Assembly (NCBI GenBank): GCA_964567585.1
Contig: CAZMND010000021.1
Coordinates: forward strand, 1-26,077
DNA from: CALZKI01 sp964567585
Lineage (GTDB): Bacteria; Bacillota; Clostridia; Lachnospirales; Lachnospiraceae
DNA length: 26,077 bases
Reading direction: 5' to 3'
This document shows, piece by piece, positions 22,869-26,077 of this stretch. The position numbers were made by a program, and so were the translations under genes. Position 1 is the stretch's first letter. Each line of letters starts with the position of its first letter. The notes below the pieces were generated by a model that ran no database searches, had not been told where the DNA came from, and worked only from the letters and a program-made list of their open reading frames with translations.

Positions 22869-23348
22869 CTAGTTAATTAATAATTTAGATTCAATTGATA
22901 AAACATCCGGAAAAATGATTTTAAAACCTTTTCGATGAAGTGCAAGAACGTGTTTTGCTTTCTTTATTAGTTCTTTTTCAAGAACACCATCAATTCGAAC
23001 AGGAAGTTTTGATTTTTTGTCAATGTATACATTTTCAATATAATTTGGGGTAATCGGACACATATTTTGTATGAGAAATGCTTTCTCGTGTCCTAAGATA
23101 TGACCAAATACAATAGTATCGCATTTGCCATATTTTTTGAGTTTAGAGTTGTAATAGTTTCGATATTTTTTTACTTGAGATGAAAAAGGTATCATCCAGT
23201 ATAAACCTGTGGTCTGATCTTTGAATGCATAAAAGCAAGGGCGGCCATTTGCATAACCATCAACTGGTTCTTTGTTTTTCATTAACATTGGATCAGGAAA
23301 ATCTAAAAAGTATTTTTTGTTAATGAAATAGAATTGTCCATTTTCTAT
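22869..23348 (-). CDS. cptN: Type III toxin: ToxN/AbiQ/CptN-family endoribonuclease
   Basis: A sequence-specific RNase held inactive by the repeat RNA encoded just upstream. Family features are QFYFINKKYFLDFPDP at the N-terminus, GRPCFYAFKDQTTGLYWMIP, then FSSQVKKYRNYY holding the S/T active-site region, and FLIQNMCPITPNYIE. The length, about 159 residues, and wording are closest to CptN. No ATG, GTG or TTG stands where the start should be: AGGAG at about 23357-23361 is followed eight bases later by ATA (23348-23346) in frame. The ATG overlapping the ribosome site is out of frame and stops at once; an in-frame ATG at 23381 lies inside the terminator stem. Initiation at ATA or a start-lost gene are both possible. 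Confidence 0.85.
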   Translation of the reverse strand: MENGQFYFINKKYFLDFPDPMLMKNKEPVDGYANGRPCFYAFKDQTTGLYWMIPFSSQVKKYRNYYNSKLKKYGKCDTIVFGHILGHEKAFLIQNMCPITPNYIENVYIDKKSKLPVRIDGVLEKELIKKAKHVLALHRKGFKIIFPDVLSIESKLLIN

Positions 23349-23371
23349 AAAAACATCTCCTATGTAATAAA

Positions 23372-23400
23372 TAAACTCCATCCAACAAGAATGGAGTTTA
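23372..23400 (-). terminator. Terminator between antitoxin RNA and toxN
   Basis: TAAACTCCAT (23400-23391) and ATGGAGTTTA (23381-23372) form a perfect 10-bp stem with a 9-nt loop, followed on the minus strand by TTTATT. Such a leaky terminator between repeats and toxin is standard for type III loci, setting antitoxin excess. Confidence 0.88.
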
Positions 23401-23518
23401 TCAACATTTGAACTCGACCTTTTATGAGTCGCATATCGAGTAGCGACAACATTTGAACCCGGCAATATTTGAGTTGCTTACCGAGTAGCAACAAACATTT
23501 GATACAGATATAATCTGT
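23401..23518 (-). ncRNA. cptI: Type III antitoxin RNA (CptI/ToxI-like), two full repeats plus a partial third
   Basis: On the minus strand repeat 1 runs 23501-23456 (46 nt), repeat 2 23455-23411 (45 nt), and a third begins at 23410 (CAAATGTTGA) before the terminator. Each repeat can fold as an H-type pseudoknot. In repeat 1, TTGC/GCAA (23491-23488 with 23477-23474) and ACTCGG/CCGGGT (23486-23481 with 23462-23457). In repeat 2, TCGC/GCGA (23446-23443 with 23432-23429) and ACTCGA/TCGAGT (23441-23436 with 23417-23412). Both stems keep pairing through compensating changes. Transcription should start near 23518. Confidence 0.88.
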
Positions 23519-23524
23519 AATTAA

Positions 23525-23553
23525 ATGTTATGACAAAAAATAAATGGTGTCAA
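23525..23553 (-). promoter_or_regulatory. Promoter of the type III toxin-antitoxin locus
   Basis: On the minus strand a perfect TTGACA (23553-23548) and TAACAT (23530-23525) are 17 bp apart, about 24 bases before the first repeat. Confidence 0.8.
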
Positions 23554-23608
23554 TAATCGTAAGTGTAAAAAATGAAATTTAATATATTTTTTATTATTTT
23601 TATAATTC

Positions 23609-24412
23609 CTACATAAACCTATCAAGCACGCCAACCAACCCATCATGATTATTATCTTCATCTGTCACAATATCCGCCATTTCCTTTAAAAGGGGAGTGG
23701 CGTTTTTCATTGCGATGCCGCATCCGGCGGCTTCTAACATAGATAAGTCGTTGTTCATATCACCTGCGGCGAGGGAATCTTCGATTGGTACGTTAAACAT
23801 TTTGCAAATGGTGCGGATGGCGTTGCCTTTTCCACTTTCATAGTGAATGAATTCCATGAGTTCGTTGCAGGAATAGAGCATTTCTACCTTACCCTTTGCC
23901 CAGGGGAGCAGTTCCTGACGTAAATCCTCCAGGTTCTGGTGGTCATTAACGTCGATTGCAAGAAGCTTCTGAGGGGGCTGTGGCAATTTGCTAACCACAT
24001 TATCTGTCAGAATATAAGGAAGATGTATTCGGTTTACATAAAACTCGAGATGCTCATTGAATTTTTCACACACAATATGAGTGCTTGTGTATGTCTGGCA
24101 GTGAACTCCGCGTTTCCTGGCAACATCCATAATGTGTGAAACGTGTTCAAAAGGAATTCCAAAACTATGCAAAATAGTGGCGCTGTCACAGTCGTAAATA
24201 AGACTGCCGTTGTTGGCTACAATTAACATTCCCGGATAATTAAGACCGCCAAGGCGTTTAACTTCCAAAATACTGTCAAGGGGACGACCGGAATTTAATA
24301 TCAGTTTATTTCCGGTTGCTACCCATTTATCGAGGGCTGCTTTGGTAGCATCGCTGATTTTGCATTCACTATTTAATAATGTTCCATCTAAATCTGTAAA
24401 AAATAACTTCAT
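23609..24412 (-). CDS. Cof-type HAD hydrolase
   Basis: A 267-residue HAD phosphatase, paralogous in class to the one in the polyphosphate operon. Motif I is FTDLDGT with Asp7 and Asp9, motif II LNSGRP, a YESGKGNAIR segment carries the motif III Lys, and motif IV is AAGDMNNDLSML. ATG 24412 is chosen because GAGG lies six bases upstream; the upstream in-frame TTG at 24424 overlaps that site. It lies 45 bases after the PHP gene in the same direction and may share its transcript. The substrate is unknown, probably a sugar phosphate or cofactor phosphate. Confidence 0.92.
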   Translation of the reverse strand: MKLFFTDLDGTLLNSECKISDATKAALDKWVATGNKLILNSGRPLDSILEVKRLGGLNYPGMLIVANNGSLIYDCDSATILHSFGIPFEHVSHIMDVARKRGVHCQTYTSTHIVCEKFNEHLEFYVNRIHLPYILTDNVVSKLPQPPQKLLAIDVNDHQNLEDLRQELLPWAKGKVEMLYSCNELMEFIHYESGKGNAIRTICKMFNVPIEDSLAAGDMNNDLSMLEAAGCGIAMKNATPLLKEMADIVTDEDNNHDGLVGVLDRFM

Positions 24413-24457
24413 AAAGCACCTCAATAATTAAAATAACATATGTTATTGCGAAGCGGA

Positions 24458-25324
24458 CTAAGAATTTAAACGTTTCTTTTCGCGTAATCCCTTCAAAATT
24501 CCTTCATGTACAAATAGTTTACCACGTCCTACCGCCAAATCAATATCCGGTTTGGCTTTTCCGTGAAAATCGGAACCGCCGCTGATTGCTAAATCGTGTT
24601 TTAATGCAAGGGCCTTGATATCACGTTCATCGGATGGGGTGTAAGTGGAATAAACGGCTTCAATTCCCAAAAGACCGGCATCTTTTAATTCGGACACAAG
24701 TGTATCAAGGGCCGTTTTTCCAAGACCATAGATAACAGGATGAGCCAAAATCGGAATACCACCGGCCTTTAAAATCAGTTCCACGGCCTGAACGGGTGTG
24801 ACTTTTTCCCTTGGGACAAAGTATTTGGTATGGTCTCCAACGTAGCGTTCAAAGGCTTCTTTCATAGAGGAAGTATAGCCATGCTCGTGTAAAAAGCGGG
24901 CATAGTGGGCTCTTGTAATAACAGACCCCGGATATTCTTCCATCAGTTTTTCAAAAGTAATATCAATACCTGCATCTTGAAGATTTTTGCACATCTTTTT
25001 ATTACGTTCGATGCGGGCGTTGACAAAGTCGGTTAAATACTTTTTGAAAAAGTCTGCTTCATAATCAATATCAATACCTACAATGTGAATATCTTTTCCT
25101 TTATACTCCGTAGAAAATTCAATTCCCGGAATCACTTCAATCTGTACGCCTTTTTCTTCCCAGTAACGGGCGCGTTCCAGAGCCTCATGGATACCATCCA
25201 CAGTGTCGTGGTCGGTTAGGGCAAACGCAGACAAGTTCTTTTGTACAGCTAAGTCTACAAGCTCCGTGGGAGTCAGACTTCCGTCGGAGCGGTTGGAGTG
25301 TACGTGTAAATCAACAATGTTCAT
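24458..25324 (-). CDS. PHP-domain phosphoesterase (RNase AM/YciV-like)
   Basis: A metal-dependent phosphoesterase with the PHP signatures: DLHVHSNRSDGSLTP (His7, His9, Asp14), FALTDHDTVDG, VIPGIEFSTEYKG with a metal-binding Glu, ILAHPVIYG, and a terminal SGGSDFHGK. Length 288 and the embedded AMP-binding-type insert match the YciV/RNase AM group, which trims 5' nucleotides from short RNAs and hydrolyses 3',5'-bisphosphate nucleotides. AGGAGG lies seven bases before the ATG. The terminator of the ABC-F gene lies directly upstream, so its expression depends on read-through or an unseen promoter. Confidence 0.9.
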   Translation of the reverse strand: MNIVDLHVHSNRSDGSLTPTELVDLAVQKNLSAFALTDHDTVDGIHEALERARYWEEKGVQIEVIPGIEFSTEYKGKDIHIVGIDIDYEADFFKKYLTDFVNARIERNKKMCKNLQDAGIDITFEKLMEEYPGSVITRAHYARFLHEHGYTSSMKEAFERYVGDHTKYFVPREKVTPVQAVELILKAGGIPILAHPVIYGLGKTALDTLVSELKDAGLLGIEAVYSTYTPSDERDIKALALKHDLAISGGSDFHGKAKPDIDLAVGRGKLFVHEGILKGLREKKRLNS

Positions 25325-25334
25325 ATTGCCTCCT

Positions 25335-25369
25335 AAAAAAGAGAAGGTAACCGGGAAATAGTTACCTTC
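25335..25369 (-). terminator. Terminator of the ABC-F gene
   Basis: On the minus strand GAAGGTAAC (25369-25361) pairs with GTTACCTTC (25351-25343), followed by TCTTTTTT, which runs straight into the AGGAGG of the PHP gene. Confidence 0.85.
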
Positions 25370-25387
25370 ATAAAATTAATTCTTGAT

Positions 25388-26077
25388 TTAATTATCATCT
25401 TCGTCGTTAGAATTGCTCCAAACAGTACGTTTTCTGGCCATTTCATCGCTTGCGAGGTATTCGTCATAGGTTGTGATTTTATCGATTAATGTACCGTTTG
25501 GTAAAATTTCCATAATACGGTTTGCTGTTGTCTGTACAAACTGGTGGTCATGGCATGAGAACAATGCTACACCTGAGAATTTGATAAGACCGTTGTTGAC
25601 AGCAGTAATGGATTCCATATCGAGGTGGTTGGTCGGTTCGTCAAGAATCAAGCAGTTAGCACCTGAAATCATCATTTTTGATAAAAGACAACGTACTTTT
25701 TCACCACCGGATAATACGCGTACTTTTTTCACGCCGTCTTCACCGGCAAACAACATACGGCCAAGGAAACCACGAACATAAGTAGCATCTTTGTTTGTTG
25801 AGTAGCCTGTGAGCCAGTCAGCGATTGTTAAGTCACAATCGAATTCTTCTGTATTATCCTTCGGGAAGTATGCCTGAGAAGTTGTTACGCCCCATTTGTA
25901 GCTACCTTCGTCAGGTTCCATTTCACCCATTAAAATCTTAAAGAGAGTTGTTTTGGCAATTTCGTTACCGCCAACAAACGCAATTTTGTCGTTGTGGTTT
26001 ACGATGAAAGAAATATTGTCTAAAATCTTTTCTCCGTTAATTGTCTTGCTGATTCCTTCTACGGAAAGAACTTCGTT
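25388..26077 (-). CDS. ABC-F family ATPase, C-terminal part (5' end outside window)
   Basis: The reading frame is open to the window edge, so this is the second ATP-binding domain of a two-domain ABC-F protein acting on ribosomes. It shows a variant Walker A GGNEIAKTTL, GEMEPDEGSYKWG, the signature LSGGEKVRCLLS, Walker B LILDEPTNHLDMES, and the switch SCHDHQF (His). The NEIAKTTLFKILMGE wording is typical of the YbiT/YkpA subgroup. The C-terminus is short and acidic (SNDEDDN), without the long positively charged tail of antibiotic-resistance members, so a housekeeping translation factor is more likely. Confidence 0.93.
   Translation of the reverse strand, partial: NEVLSVEGISKTINGEKILDNISFIVNHNDKIAFVGGNEIAKTTLFKILMGEMEPDEGSYKWGVTTSQAYFPKDNTEEFDCDLTIADWLTGYSTNKDATYVRGFLGRMLFAGEDGVKKVRVLSGGEKVRCLLSKMMISGANCLILDEPTNHLDMESITAVNNGLIKFSGVALFSCHDHQFVQTTANRIMEILPNGTLIDKITTYDEYLASDEMARKRTVWSNSNDEDDN

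Noticed and set aside
23349..23465. N-terminal extension of the toxin gene to TTG 23465
   Set aside because: It would translate the antitoxin repeats and the terminator stem; family homology begins only after 23348.
23401..23501. CRISPR-like repeats
   Set aside because: The units are directly adjacent without spacers, differ from each other in a pairing-preserving way, and lie between a promoter and a ToxN-type gene.

Overview
The window reads as chromosomal DNA of an AT-rich gut-type Firmicute, most likely a Lachnospiraceae relative (Roseburia, Agathobacter, Coprococcus or similar). The evidence is strong AGGAGG ribosome sites, TTGACA/TATAAT-type promoters with 17-bp spacers, many U-tailed terminators, clostridial protein families (YlmH, DUF815 ATPase, DUF5050-like protein) and a CptN-type toxin with its RNA antitoxin. 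The assignment is an inference from gene content.

Layout. 1-230: 3' end of RNase P RNA (rnpB) and its terminator. 316-1031: a frameshifted small gene and an orphan 72-residue protein. 1203-3268: two COG0523-type metallochaperone GTPases in one operon, the first with a His/Cys-rich metal-binding insert, the second fused to a DUF1980/YcgQ-like tail. 3338-5646: a YlmH-type S4 RNA-binding protein and a membrane phosphoglycerol transferase/sulfatase, facing a nitroreductase (5731-6273, minus).

6373-12025 is an AT-rich accessory block. It starts with a promoter, a probable c-di-GMP-I (GEMM-I) riboswitch and an intrinsic terminator. Then come a SUKH protein fused to a toxin leader, a second SUKH immunity protein, a GHH-type nuclease toxin whose beginning is frameshifted, a Syd-type (SUKH-2) immunity protein, and an HHH-type HNH/EndoVII nuclease. 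The two nucleases share a long repeat-like C-terminal tail, including 293 bp identical at nucleotide level. A decayed second riboswitch copy and a frameshifted small gene close the block.

12109-15063: a PH-domain-like protein, a small membrane protein, a FolC-like protein that has lost its P-loop, and a membrane-anchored DUF5050-like protein. 15219-22736: a tightly packed operon of AAA+ ATPase (DUF815), Ppx/GppA-HD phosphatase, polyphosphate kinase, Maf nucleotide pyrophosphatase, Cof-type HAD phosphatase, cell-wall amidase lipoprotein and a small acidic protein. It joins polyphosphate turnover to nucleotide housekeeping and wall hydrolysis, and the last four genes each overlap the gene before by 8-14 bases.

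22869-23553 (minus) is a complete-looking type III toxin-antitoxin locus: promoter, two 45-46-nt pseudoknot repeats plus a partial third, terminator, and a ToxN/CptN endoribonuclease whose expected start codon reads ATA. The end holds a second Cof HAD phosphatase, a PHP phosphoesterase and the C-terminal part of an ABC-F ATPase, all minus.

Most noteworthy: a putative c-di-GMP-controlled immunity/nuclease array with inverted (immunity first) order and a shared C-terminal tail, and the type III system with covarying pseudoknots.
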